Assembly (NCBI GenBank): GCA_022844045.1
Contig: JALHMM010000026.1
Span: 1 to 63,564, forward strand
Reading direction: 5' to 3'
DNA: 63,564 nt
Origin: Reyranellaceae bacterium
Lineage (GTDB): Bacteria; Pseudomonadota; Alphaproteobacteria; Reyranellales; Reyranellaceae
Positions 19,152 through 27,768 of the stretch are shown piece after piece. Every line of letters starts with the position of its first letter. Positions within the stretch are counted from its first letter, which is position 1. Both the position numbers and the translations under genes were made by a program. The notes under the pieces were generated by a model. That model did no database searches, had not been told where the DNA came from, and worked only from the letters and a program-made list of their open reading frames with translations.

Positions 19152-20702
19152 ATGATGATCTCCCGAAGCTTCCGCTCAGCCCTGCTGGCATCGGCGCTTC
19201 TCGCCGGCGTCGCCCTGCCACCCGCCGTCCTCGCGCAGCAGCGCGGCGGCACGCTGACCTACGCCTATGTCTCCGGACCGGGCACGCTGGACCCGCATGT
19301 CGCGGCCAGCCTGGTCGAGCTCGAGGTGATCCACCATATCTTCGAGACCTTGGTGGCGATCGACGCCAACTACAACACCAAGCCGGCGCTGGCGTCGAAA
19401 GCCGAGGCGAGCGCCGACGCCAAGACCTTCACCTTCGCCCTGCGCAAAGGCGTCAAATTCCACAATGGCAAGGAGATGACCTCGGCCGACGTGCTGGCGA
19501 CGTTCGAGCGCTACAAGAAGCTCAGCCCCAATGCCAGCGTGCTGGCCGAGGTCGAGTCCTTCGAGGCACCAGACCCATATACCTTCGTGGTCAAGCTGAC
19601 CAAGCCCAACGCCGTCTTCATCGACGTGCTGAAGTCGCCGGTCTATCCCTTCGCCATCATTCCGGTGGAGCAGAAGGACAAAGCGGCGCGCGCGCTCGAC
19701 GTCATCGGCACCGGTCCGTACGCGCTGGGCGAATGGGTCAAGGACAGCCATCTCGTACTGCGGCGCTTCGAGGGCTACGTCGCCGACGAGAGCTCGACGG
19801 GGCCCGACGGGCTGGCCGGCAAGCGCACCGCCTATCTCGACGCCATCCGCTACAACTTCGTGCCCGAGGCCAACACACGCATCGCCGCCATCCAGTCCGG
19901 CGGTGCCGATGTGATCAGCGACGTGCCGCCCGACCTGATGAAGCGCTTCGATGGCCGGCCGGAATTCACGCTGCTGAAGATCTTCCCGTTCTGCATGTCG
20001 GTCTTCGTCGTCAACTCGCAGCAGGGGCCGACCGCCAATCCGCTGGTGCGCCAGGCGATCTCCGCCGCGCTCAACGCGACCGAGGTGCTGGAGGCGATGG
20101 GCTCGGTGTCGCAGGCCACCCATTCGCTGGTCTACGCCAACAGCCCTTACTACCAGGGCGACGCGATGAAGAAGTACTACAACCAGAACAACGCGGCGAA
20201 GGCCAAGGAGCTGCTGGCGAAGGCTGGCTACAAGGGCGAGAAGATCACGCTGCAGACCAACTCCAATTACGCCACCATGCGCAACGCGATCCTGGTGCTG
20301 TCGGAACAGCTCAAAGCCGTGGGCATGAACGTCAGTGTCGATGTCGTGGACTGGACGACCAACGCCAGCAACATGCAGCGCGGTACCGGCACGTGGAACG
20401 TCTCGACCACCGGATTCTGCTCGAACCCGCTGCTCGGTCCGCAGCAGTGGCGCGTGATGTTCTATACGTTCCCGCAGGTGAAGAACGACACCGCCCTCGA
20501 TGCGGCCTATGAGAAGTTCTACACCTCGCTCGACCCGAAGATCCGTGTCGCAGCCTGGGCCGACATCGAGCAGCGCGTGCTCGACCAGGCCTACATGATC
20601 AAGATCGGCGACACCGGCACGATCCGCGTCTTCAACAACAAGAAGGTCGAGGGCTACACGCCCTACTACATCCCGCGCTTCTGGAACGTGTCGCTGAAGT
20701 AG
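19152..20702 (+). CDS. ABC transporter substrate-binding protein, family 5 (peptide/nickel type)
   Basis: The 516-residue protein has a signal peptide ending near VLAQQ (residue 29) and the SBP_bac_5 fold (GGTLTYAYVSGPGTLDPH, FALRKGVKFHNGKEMTSADV, VIGTGPYALGEWVKDS). It captures the substrate in the periplasm for the four components upstream. Family members bind peptides, nickel, opines or small amides; the neighbouring amidase-like gene hints at an amide- or peptide-like substrate. ATGs at 19152 and 19155 follow AAAGGATCC. Confidence 0.88.
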   Translation: MMISRSFRSALLASALLAGVALPPAVLAQQRGGTLTYAYVSGPGTLDPHVAASLVELEVIHHIFETLVAIDANYNTKPALASKAEASADAKTFTFALRKGVKFHNGKEMTSADVLATFERYKKLSPNASVLAEVESFEAPDPYTFVVKLTKPNAVFIDVLKSPVYPFAIIPVEQKDKAARALDVIGTGPYALGEWVKDSHLVLRRFEGYVADESSTGPDGLAGKRTAYLDAIRYNFVPEANTRIAAIQSGGADVISDVPPDLMKRFDGRPEFTLLKIFPFCMSVFVVNSQQGPTANPLVRQAISAALNATEVLEAMGSVSQATHSLVYANSPYYQGDAMKKYYNQNNAAKAKELLAKAGYKGEKITLQTNSNYATMRNAILVLSEQLKAVGMNVSVDVVDWTTNASNMQRGTGTWNVSTTGFCSNPLLGPQQWRVMFYTFPQVKNDTALDAAYEKFYTSLDPKIRVAAWADIEQRVLDQAYMIKIGDTGTIRVFNNKKVEGYTPYYIPRFWNVSLK

Positions 20703-20709
20703 CTCTCTT

Positions 20710-20807
20710 TACCTTTCGCCGGAGGGGGGATTTCTCAACGACTCCTCCATCCGTCTTCGACATCCCCATCCGCCCTTCGGGCACCTTCCCCCTCCGGGGG
20801 GAAGGTA
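20710..20807. repeat. Palindromic element, family A (shortened copy A3)
   Basis: The copy begins tacctttcgccggaggggg and ends ccccctccggggggaaggta. Part of the left arm is missing compared with the other copies (inner gcgacggatggggga lost), leaving about 98 bases. It ends 19 bases before the next start codon. Confidence 0.82.
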
Positions 20808-20826
20808 GTTGTTGAGAGAGCCGACC

Positions 20827-22518
20827 ATGCCGTCGAACCGTTCCGGCCCGCCGCGCCCGGAAGCCCAGTGGATGCCGGAGTTCCGGCCAATGAACGTCGT
20901 GAAGCGGCATTCGTTGGCCATGCACCCCGGCGACTCCTGGCATCTCGCGCACTGGTACGAGGCGCCACGCGAGGATCCGGCGGTGCCGGAGGTTTACACC
21001 TACACCGACGCGATCTCGTACGCGCCGGGCGACGAGATAGCCTTCCATACCAGCACCACCGCCGCGCGCTGGACGCTGCAGATCTATCGCGATGGCGCGA
21101 AGCCGACGCTGGTGCACGACGCGAAGGACCTGCCCGGCGCCTTCCACAAGATGCCGGAGAAGGCCTATGCCCGCGGCTGCGGCTGGCCGGCGGGCTATCG
21201 CTGGCGGCTGCCATCCGACCTCGCCTCCGGCTTCTACCGCGTCGTGTCGAGCTGCGCCCTCGAGGATGGCCGCAGCTTCGTGCAGCACCATTTCTTCGTC
21301 GTTACGCCCACCATCGAGAAGCCCGAGGGTCGCTTCCTGCTGATCCTGCCGACCTCGACCTGGCTGGCCTACAACGACTGGGGCGGCGCCAATTCCTACG
21401 ACGGCATCGATGGTCCCGAAGGCAACCAGTTCTCGCCGACGCTCAGCGTCGAGCGCCCTTGGACGCGCGGCCTGGTCTGGCTGCCGCCCGGCGCGCCCCG
21501 GCTGAGCGATCCGATCAAGCGGCCAGCCTGGGAAGCGCCGCGCTACTACACCAAGGAATGGGCGTACACCAACGGCTTCGCGCAGTTCTTCGCCTCGGCC
21601 GGCTGGGCCCAGTTCGACCGCCACTTCGTGGTCTGGGCCGAGCGCGAGGGCTACGCCTTTGACATCATCACCCAGACCGACCTGCACAATCACCCGGAGA
21701 TCCTACGGCGCTACAGGCTGGGCGTGATCGTCGGCCACGACGAATACTGGACCAAGGAGATGCGCGACACGGTCGACGCCTTTGTCGACGACGGCGGCAG
21801 AATGGCGCGCTTCGCCGGCAACTTCCTCTGGCAGGTGCGCTTCGAGGACGGCGGCAAGCGGCAGGTCTGCTACAAGGCGCGCGCCCATGCCGAGGACCCG
21901 GTGAAGGGCGCCTTGCTGAGCGGCGCCTGGGAAGACCCGAAGATCGGCCGGCCCGGCGCGCTGACCTTCGGCGTCAACGGCCTGCAGGGCGTATACTCGT
22001 CATGGGGCGCTTTCATCCCGCGCGCCAGTCGTGGCTTCACCGTCTATCGCCCGGCGCATTGGGCCTTCGACGGCACCGAGAGCCACTACGGCGATGTGAT
22101 CGGCGGCGATGCCGGCATCTTTGCCTACGAGGTCGACGGGCTGGACTACACCTTCCGCAAGGGACTGCCCTACCCGACGGGCGACGACGGCGCCCCCGAT
22201 ACGATCGAGATCCTCGCCATGGCCCCGGCGGTGCGCGTCGAGGAGGAGCATCGCGGCGAGGGCTTCCGCTACTACATCGGCAACGGACGCGCCGACTCGA
22301 CGACCTCGGCCAAGCCCAAGGGCGCCAGCGCCGAGGCAGCGACCAAGGATCCGCAGCGCTACGGCTCGGGCATGGTGGTATCGATGAAGCGCGGCAAGGG
22401 CGAGGTGTTCTGCGCCGGCAGTTGCGAGTGGCTGATGGGCCTGGCTAAGGGCGATTTCGTCACCGAGCAGGTCACCCGCAATGTGCTGAACCGGTTCCTG
22501 GGTTCACAACACCCTTGA
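20827..22518 (+). CDS. N,N-dimethylformamidase beta-subunit-like protein (large-subunit core only)
   Basis: The 563-residue protein shares the C-terminal domain of N,N-dimethylformamidase large subunits: LLILPTSTWLAYNDWGGANS, DIITQTDLHNHPEIL, VIVGHDEYWTKEMRDTVDAF and GGRMARFAGNFLWQVRF. These match blocks of the 742-residue protein at 27765-29993, which has in addition an N-terminal lectin-like part. The family is mainly known from the iron-dependent amidohydrolase that splits dimethylformamide, but many members have unknown substrates. The position right after a peptide-type importer suggests it acts on an imported amide. No small subunit is next to it. ATG 20827 follows GAGAGAG. Confidence 0.75.
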   Translation: MPSNRSGPPRPEAQWMPEFRPMNVVKRHSLAMHPGDSWHLAHWYEAPREDPAVPEVYTYTDAISYAPGDEIAFHTSTTAARWTLQIYRDGAKPTLVHDAKDLPGAFHKMPEKAYARGCGWPAGYRWRLPSDLASGFYRVVSSCALEDGRSFVQHHFFVVTPTIEKPEGRFLLILPTSTWLAYNDWGGANSYDGIDGPEGNQFSPTLSVERPWTRGLVWLPPGAPRLSDPIKRPAWEAPRYYTKEWAYTNGFAQFFASAGWAQFDRHFVVWAEREGYAFDIITQTDLHNHPEILRRYRLGVIVGHDEYWTKEMRDTVDAFVDDGGRMARFAGNFLWQVRFEDGGKRQVCYKARAHAEDPVKGALLSGAWEDPKIGRPGALTFGVNGLQGVYSSWGAFIPRASRGFTVYRPAHWAFDGTESHYGDVIGGDAGIFAYEVDGLDYTFRKGLPYPTGDDGAPDTIEILAMAPAVRVEEEHRGEGFRYYIGNGRADSTTSAKPKGASAEAATKDPQRYGSGMVVSMKRGKGEVFCAGSCEWLMGLAKGDFVTEQVTRNVLNRFLGSQHP

Positions 22519-22582
22519 TGCACGAGCGGGGATTTGGCTGCTACTCTCCCCGCCGGAACGCGAACCTCAAGGGTACCCTGCC

Positions 22583-24823
22583 ATGAACGCCGAAAGCCCC
22601 GCCACCAACAAATGGATCGGCCAGCGCACCCTGCGCCCCGACGGCCTCGACAAGGTCACCGGCCGCGCCGCCTATGCCGCCGACACCACCATGCCCGGCA
22701 TGATCTGGGGCAAGGTGCTGCGCAGCCCGCACGCGCATGCCCGCATCAAGTCGATCGACACCTCGGCGGCCGAGAAGCTGCCGGGTGTGAAGGCCGTGAT
22801 GACCTCGAAGGACGTGGTGCATTTCCCGGTCGAGAAATCGGTGATGCTGGGCATCCAGGACATGCGCTGGATGTCGCGCAACGTCATGGCGCGCGACAAG
22901 GTGCTGTTCCCCGGCCATCCCGTCGCCGCCGTCGCCGCCACCACACAGGCGATCGCGGCCCAGGCCTGCGAGCTGATCAAGGTCGAGTACGAGGTGCTGC
23001 CCTTCGTCATCGACATCGAGGACGCGATCAAGCCCGGCGCGCCGATCCTGCACGACCATATCCAGTGGGAAGGCAAGCCCTCGAACATCGCCGGCAAGCT
23101 CGAGCACAAGCTCGGCGACATCGAGGCCGGCTTCAAGGAGGCCGAGGTCATCGTCGAGCGCAAGTTCACGACCGAGCCGGTGCATCAGGGCTATATCGAG
23201 CCGCATGCCTGCCTGGTGAGCGTGATCGAGGACAAGTGCACAATCTGGAGCTCAAGCCAGGGCCAGTTCATGGTCCGCGCCATGTGCTCGTATCTCACGG
23301 GCCTGCCGCAGAGCGACATCCGCGCCATTCCCGCCGAGATCGGCGGCGGCTTCGGCGGCAAGACCATCGTCTACCTCGAGCCGCTGGCGCTGATCCTGTC
23401 GCGCAAATCAGGCAAACCGGTGAAGATGCAGATGTCGCGGGAAGAAGTCTTCCGCGCCTCCGGCCCGACCTCGGGCTCGGTGTGCACGGTGAAGCTCGGC
23501 GCCAAGAAGGACGGCACCCTGGTCGCCGCGCACGGCATCTTCTACCTGCAGGCGGGCGCGCTGCCCGGTTCGCCGATCCGCGGCGCCGCCGGCTGCTCTT
23601 TCGCGCCCTACAACATCCCCAACGTGCTGTCGCAGGGCTTCGACGTGGTGTCGAATCGGTCGAAGGTCGCGGCCTATCGCGCGCCCGGCGCGCCGATCGG
23701 CGCCTTCGCCGTGGAGAGCCTCATCGACGAGCTGTGCCAGAAGCTGAAGATCGATCCGCTCGAGTTCCGCCTGAAGAACGCCGCCAAGCAGGGCACCAAG
23801 GCCGCGCATGGCCCGGTCTTCCCGGTGATCGGCTACATCGAGACGATCAAGGCGGCGATGGAGCACCCGCACTACAAGACGCCGCTGGGCCCCAATCAGG
23901 GACGCGGCGTGGCCAGTGGCTTCTGGTTCAACGCCGGCGGCGAGTCGAGCGCGCAGCTCAACATCAACGAGGACGGCACCGTCGTCGTGATCACCGGCCA
24001 TCCCGATGTCGGCGGCTCGCGCGCCTCGACCGCGAACATCGCCGCCGAGCTGCTGGGCATCGACTACAAGAAGGTCAACGTGCTGATCGGCGATACCGCC
24101 TCGATCGGCTTCAGCAACCTCACCGGCGGCAGCCGCGTCACCTTCGCCTCGGCCATGGTGGTCACGCAGTCGGCCGAGAAGGTCATCACCATCCTGAAGG
24201 AGCGCGCGGCGAAGATCTGGAAGATCGATCCCGACGCCGTGGTCTGGGAGAACGGCGAGGCGAGACCGGCCGGCGACAACGCCGGCAAGTTCGACCCGCT
24301 GTCCCTGGCGCAGATCGCGGCGAAGGCGAGCGAGACCGGTGGCCCGATCGGCGGCGGCGTCTCCATCAATACGACGGGCGCCGAAGGCGGCTTCGCCACC
24401 CACATCTGCGACGTCGAGCTCGATCCCGCGACCGGCCAGTCCAAGGTGCTGCGCTACACGTCCTTCCAGGATGTCGGCCGCGCCATCCATCCGGACTATG
24501 TCGAGGGCCAGATGCAGGGCGGTGTCGCGCAAGGCATCGGCTGGGCGCTGAACGAGGAGTACATCTACGACAAGAACGGCCGCGTCGATAACGCCAGCTT
24601 CCTCGACTACCGCATGCCGGTGGCCTCGGACCTGCCGATGCTCGACTCCGTCATGATCGAGGTGCCGAACCCCAAGCACCCGCAGGGCGTGCGCGGCGTC
24701 GGCGAGGTTTGCCTCGTCCCCGCCCTCGCCGCCGTCGCCAACGCGCTCACCGCGGCGGCCGGACACCGCTTCGACAGCCTGCCGATGTCGCCGCCGAAGG
24801 TGCTGGCGGCGCTCGACAAGTAG
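22583..24823 (+). CDS. Xanthine dehydrogenase/CoxL-family molybdopterin-binding subunit
   Basis: The 746-residue large subunit has RTLRPDGLDKVTGRAAYAAD at the N-terminus, EIGGGFGGKTIVYLEPLAL, AYRAPGAPIGAFAVESLIDE (substrate loop) and the catalytic Glu in RGVGEVCLVPAL. It hydroxylates an aldehyde or aromatic heterocycle using water as oxygen source. As with the gene at 2374, no FAD or iron-sulphur partner is adjacent. A hairpin terminator follows, and the next gene on the same strand is the TGA-containing AhpD-family gene. Confidence 0.9.
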   Translation: MNAESPATNKWIGQRTLRPDGLDKVTGRAAYAADTTMPGMIWGKVLRSPHAHARIKSIDTSAAEKLPGVKAVMTSKDVVHFPVEKSVMLGIQDMRWMSRNVMARDKVLFPGHPVAAVAATTQAIAAQACELIKVEYEVLPFVIDIEDAIKPGAPILHDHIQWEGKPSNIAGKLEHKLGDIEAGFKEAEVIVERKFTTEPVHQGYIEPHACLVSVIEDKCTIWSSSQGQFMVRAMCSYLTGLPQSDIRAIPAEIGGGFGGKTIVYLEPLALILSRKSGKPVKMQMSREEVFRASGPTSGSVCTVKLGAKKDGTLVAAHGIFYLQAGALPGSPIRGAAGCSFAPYNIPNVLSQGFDVVSNRSKVAAYRAPGAPIGAFAVESLIDELCQKLKIDPLEFRLKNAAKQGTKAAHGPVFPVIGYIETIKAAMEHPHYKTPLGPNQGRGVASGFWFNAGGESSAQLNINEDGTVVVITGHPDVGGSRASTANIAAELLGIDYKKVNVLIGDTASIGFSNLTGGSRVTFASAMVVTQSAEKVITILKERAAKIWKIDPDAVVWENGEARPAGDNAGKFDPLSLAQIAAKASETGGPIGGGVSINTTGAEGGFATHICDVELDPATGQSKVLRYTSFQDVGRAIHPDYVEGQMQGGVAQGIGWALNEEYIYDKNGRVDNASFLDYRMPVASDLPMLDSVMIEVPNPKHPQGVRGVGEVCLVPALAAVANALTAAAGHRFDSLPMSPPKVLAALDK

Positions 24824-24844
24824 GTCCCGAACTTCATTTGTGCG

Positions 24845-24879
24845 GTGGCGGCGCGACGAGCGCCGCCACTTGTGTTTTG
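24845..24879 (+). terminator. Rho-independent terminator after the molybdenum hydroxylase gene
   Basis: Perfect 9-bp stem gtggcggcg/cgccgccac with loop cgacgag, followed by ttgtgtttt. It lies 16 bases before the next start codon, so it could also attenuate the downstream gene. Confidence 0.65.
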
Positions 24880-24894
24880 ACGTGGAGCAAGGCC

Positions 24895-25506
24895 ATGGCA
24901 CGCATTCCTATCCTGCGAGAAGACGATCCCGCGTTGCCCGACGACGCGCGGGCGTTCCTCGAACACGCCGGTCAATCGCGCGGCCGGCTGATCAACATCT
25001 ACCGCGCCATGGCCAACCGGCCGGCGGCGGGCCAGGCCTTCTCGCAGATGATCCACACGGTCTACCGCTCGGGATCGAGCCTGCCGCCCAAGCAGGCCGA
25101 GCTCGCCTATCTGACGGCCACGGTCGTCAACAACTGCTACTATTGAATCCCCACGCACACCGTGCTCGGTCGAGCCGCCGGACTGACAGAACAGCAGATG
25201 GCCCACCTCGCGGACGATCCCCTGCCCGCGTCGGTCTACCAGCCGGCTGACGAAGCCATCATCCGCTACGCCCAGAAATCGACCCGGCTCGAGCCGATCG
25301 ACGACGATACCTACGGCGCGCTCGCCCGGCATTTCTCCCGTGAGCAGATCATCGACATCTGCCTGACCGTGGGCGTCAGCAACATGGTCAACCGCTTCCA
25401 CGCGACGTTCCAGACCGACCTCGACGAGGCGACAACCGCCGAGGCCGAAGCCGGCGATCGCCTCGCCGGCAGCTGTCCCATTGCCCGCCCGAAGCCGCCT
25501 CGCTAG
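24895..25506 (+). CDS. Carboxymuconolactone decarboxylase/AhpD-family protein, probable selenoprotein (Sec84)
   Basis: The frame ATG 24895 to TAG 25504-25506 is interrupted only by a TGA at 25144-25146. Translating it as Sec gives a 203-residue protein that reads through NNCYY-U-IPTHT. In AhpD-like proteins this is the redox site CxxCxxxH; here both the first Cys (81) and the His (88) are kept and the TGA replaces exactly the second, reactive Cys. The half after the TGA (LTEQQMAHLADDP, HFSREQIIDICLTVGVSNMV) is well conserved family sequence with normal codon usage, which argues against decay. Family members are thiol peroxidases or disulphide reductases. A stem-loop fitting the bacterial SECIS pattern follows. 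Alternatives are a nonsense mutation or sequencing error. ATG follows GGAGCAAGGCC. Confidence 0.75.
25144..25181 (+). promoter_or_regulatory. Putative SECIS element with UGA codon
   Basis: The UGA is followed after 21 bases by apical loop GGTC (25168-25171) held by the stem gctc/gagc (25164-25167 with 25172-25175). A lower stem ccg/cgg (25160-25162 with 2579-81 of the same hundred) is separated by an internal loop. The distance from UGA to the loop and the leading G of the loop agree with the fdhF-type bacterial SECIS, which SelB recognises. Confidence 0.6.
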
Positions 25507-25712
25507 CGCTTGCGGCCGGCGAGCGTGAACGCGCTCTCGGTGCCGCAGCTCTCGACGTGCGGACACTCGCGTACCATCTCGAAAGTCTCACCCGCCTCGA
25601 ACGTACGCGTCTGCCCGTTCCAATTGCGGGTTAGCTCGTCTTCGGAGTTCTGCCGATCAACGGTTGGCTTCCTGTTCGCGACGACCCTGTACCTCCTGCG
25701 TTCACCGCTCAT
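25503..25712 (-). CDS. Small hypothetical protein coupled to the nuclease-like gene
   Basis: A 69-residue frame starts at an ATG that overlaps the stop of the upstream gene (ATGA, 25709-25712), which signals translational coupling. The product is basic at its N-terminus (MSGERRRYRVVANRK) and has two Cys near the end (RECPHVESCGTES). No family is recognised. Its stop TAG lies on the palindrome CTAG, which also supplies the stop of the convergent AhpD-family gene, so the two genes share four bases at their ends. Confidence 0.55.
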   Translation of the reverse strand: MSGERRRYRVVANRKPTVDRQNSEDELTRNWNGQTRTFEAGETFEMVRECPHVESCGTESAFTLAGRKR

Positions 25713-26923
25713 CCCACGGCAAAGGAAGTCAGACGAGGCCGGAATGCTGTCACGAAAGCGTTGGTCGTCCGCAGCAACCAATGCTTCTGCTGATCGAAGG
25801 TCGCTGCATCATTGGTATCAAAGGGATGTCGCGCCACGATAGTGAATTTGGCAGCGTCGGCATCGTCGCGCTCGAAGGTCAGCGTTTCGCCGATCTCTTG
25901 TTCGATCGTCACCTTCTCGGCCTGCAGCGCCTCAAAGCGCTCGGCCGCACGCTCGCCTACCAGCGTCACGAAGACGCCGGCAACACCCTGCGAGCGATAG
26001 GCCGTCAGCCGTCCAGGTGGCGGCAGTGGTAGCCTCACCCAGTTGACACCGCCAATACGCGGTGCCGGTTGTTCCGGATGATCGAAGCGGGCGTGCGCGA
26101 TGAAGTCGTCCCAGAACGCACGGATGGCGGCACGCTTGGCGGCCGCCTCGGGTTGCGCCACAGCCTCTACCTCCTCGGCGACCTCCTCCGTCTCGGCTAG
26201 CGCGAGCGGCCTGCCGCCCTCGCCCACCAGCACAGTACGAGTGACGACCTCCGTGCGCAGCGAGATCGACGGCAGCACGATCCGGCTACCCGCGTCGTCC
26301 GACCAGACCTGGAACTCGACCAGCGCGACTCGGGCGAGATGCCCGCCACCCATGCCAAGAAAGCCGGCAACGCCATGAAGGTCACCGCGGATTCCATCAC
26401 CGGCGATGACCAGATCGAAATCGCCGCGCGACAGACAGGTCGACACGTTGTCCACGAAGCGCGCTTCGTCCAATGTCGGTTGCGCCGCCTTCGCGATATC
26501 GAACAGGACATTGCCGCTACGCGACAACTTGGCTGCCACACGCGCGGTAAGGTCGGCATAGTTCCAGCGCTGCAGCAGCGACGCGTACTCCAGGATCTGC
26601 GCGATCACCTCGCGCCGCGCCTGCGGGTTTCGCCACAGCTTACATTCAACCAGGACAGGCCGCCCCGTGCTGGCAAAACCGAAGATGTCGAGGAAGACCG
26701 GCCGCCCCTCCGTCGGCAGCGCCAGTTCGCGGCAGACCGGAATGAAGCTGCCGGCTCCCGGATCGATCAGATCCATCGGCATGAGCACAGGGTGTTCGAA
26801 CAGCATCTCCTGCAGCCAGCGCTCGTCGAAGCCGGCAGTGGCCGAAAGACGGGTATTGGCGAGGCTCCTCGCAGCGGGCGTGCGGGACGGGTCGATGATC
26901 AGGGCGTGCATGGTCACCATCAT
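25709..26923 (-). CDS. Restriction-endonuclease-like (PD-(D/E)XK) protein with DUF4268-like C-terminus
   Basis: The 404-residue protein has a candidate nuclease core near residues 70-115: RPVFLDIFGFASTGRPVLVE followed by CKLWRNPQARREVIAQILEY. Here D...ExK (VLVECKL) matches the PD-(D/E)XK pattern. The C-terminal part (about 265-400, AAIRAFWDDFIAHARFDHPE, GVFVTLVGERAAERFEALQA, LRTTNAFVTAFRPRL) resembles DUF4268, which often follows such nuclease domains. Activity may be DNA cleavage or binding; no methylase or helicase partner is near. The start could be 26923 or an inner ATG (26911). Confidence 0.6.
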   Translation of the reverse strand: MMVTMHALIIDPSRTPAARSLANTRLSATAGFDERWLQEMLFEHPVLMPMDLIDPGAGSFIPVCRELALPTEGRPVFLDIFGFASTGRPVLVECKLWRNPQARREVIAQILEYASLLQRWNYADLTARVAAKLSRSGNVLFDIAKAAQPTLDEARFVDNVSTCLSRGDFDLVIAGDGIRGDLHGVAGFLGMGGGHLARVALVEFQVWSDDAGSRIVLPSISLRTEVVTRTVLVGEGGRPLALAETEEVAEEVEAVAQPEAAAKRAAIRAFWDDFIAHARFDHPEQPAPRIGGVNWVRLPLPPPGRLTAYRSQGVAGVFVTLVGERAAERFEALQAEKVTIEQEIGETLTFERDDADAAKFTIVARHPFDTNDAATFDQQKHWLLRTTNAFVTAFRPRLTSFAVG

Positions 26924-27005
26924 AGGCGAGCGAAGCTCGGCCCGTAACTTGCGTTCGTGTCCCGTGCGGTCATGAATGAGATCGGCTTAACAGGTTGGAG
27001 AATGC

Positions 27006-27111
27006 GTTGGACGGGTCCGGTCAGGGCGCGGCGATCGACAGGCGCGTCAAGCATTTCGGTGCGGTGCGCGCCATCGACGGCATGTCGCTGGCGGCCGAGA
27101 GCGGCAACGAG
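27006..27111 (+). pseudogene. Remnant resembling an ABC-transporter ATPase N-terminus
   Basis: In frame with, and upstream of, the GST gene, the sequence encodes VKHFGAVRAIDGMSLAAESG. This closely follows the start of LivG-type ATPases (KxFGAVRAIDGVSLxVxxG), but nothing of the Walker A region follows. It looks like a decayed gene end onto which the GST gene abuts. Confidence 0.4.
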
Positions 27112-27126
27112 GAGGAGTATCCGATC

Positions 27127-27768
27127 ATGCTGGTGGTTCACCATCTCGGGAAGTCGCAGAGTGAACGGATCGTCTGGCTCTGCGAGGAACTCGGCATTCC
27201 CTACGACCTCAAGGTATACGACCGCGACAAGGTCACCCGCCTCGCGCCGCCCGAGTACAAGAAGCTGCATCCAATCGGCGCGGCACCGGTGATCCATGAC
27301 GGCGATACCTGCATCGCCGAGTCCGGCGCGATCGTCGACTACATCATCGCGAAGTACGGCAACGGGCGCCTGACCCTCAAGCCCGAGCATCCCGACTTCG
27401 CGCAGTTTCTCTACTGGCTGCATTTCGCCAACGGCACGTTCCAGCCGGCGACCGGCCGCAACATGATCCTGAACCGGCTCGAGTTGCCGACGGACAATCC
27501 AGTCGTGACCGCGATGCGAGATCGGTTGGCGCTGGCGCTTGGCTCTCTGGAGGAGCGCCTGAAGGCGAATCAATTCCTGGCTGGCACGGCGTTCACGACG
27601 GCCGACATCATGGTCGTCTTCACGCTCACGACCATGCGGCTGTTCTACGCCTACGACCTGAAACCCTACCCGGCCATTCTCGCCTATCTGCAACGGATCG
27701 GCGCGCGCCCCGCCTATCAGCGCGCCATGGCCAAGGGCGATCCCGACATGACGCCGCCGCTGACTTAG
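27127..27768 (+). CDS. Glutathione S-transferase family protein
   Basis: The 213-residue protein has the thioredoxin-like N-terminal domain (MLVVHHLGKSQSERIVWLCE, PIGAAPVIHDGDTCIAESGA with the cis-Pro and glutathione-binding ES) and an all-helical C-terminal domain (GTAFTTADIMVVFTLTTMRL). A typical catalytic Ser/Tyr is replaceable by Ser12 in KSQSER. It may conjugate or dehalogenate electrophiles in the cytoplasm. ATG 27127 follows GAGGAGGAG. The gene converges with dmfA2, overlapping its end by four bases. Confidence 0.85.
   Translation: MLVVHHLGKSQSERIVWLCEELGIPYDLKVYDRDKVTRLAPPEYKKLHPIGAAPVIHDGDTCIAESGAIVDYIIAKYGNGRLTLKPEHPDFAQFLYWLHFANGTFQPATGRNMILNRLELPTDNPVVTAMRDRLALALGSLEERLKANQFLAGTAFTTADIMVVFTLTTMRLFYAYDLKPYPAILAYLQRIGARPAYQRAMAKGDPDMTPPLT

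Noticed and set aside
22534..24591. Long alternate-frame reading inside the molybdenum hydroxylase gene, and similar long antisense frames (for example 668-2377, 9155-12115, 12800-15133)
   Set aside because: They are Arg/Ala/Gly-rich low-complexity shadows typical of high-GC DNA, with no family features, over well-supported genes.
25144..25146. Simple pseudogene explanation for the AhpD-family gene
   Set aside because: Only one stop, of type TGA, exactly at a catalytic Cys column, with conserved sequence afterwards and a SECIS-like hairpin; not fully excluded.
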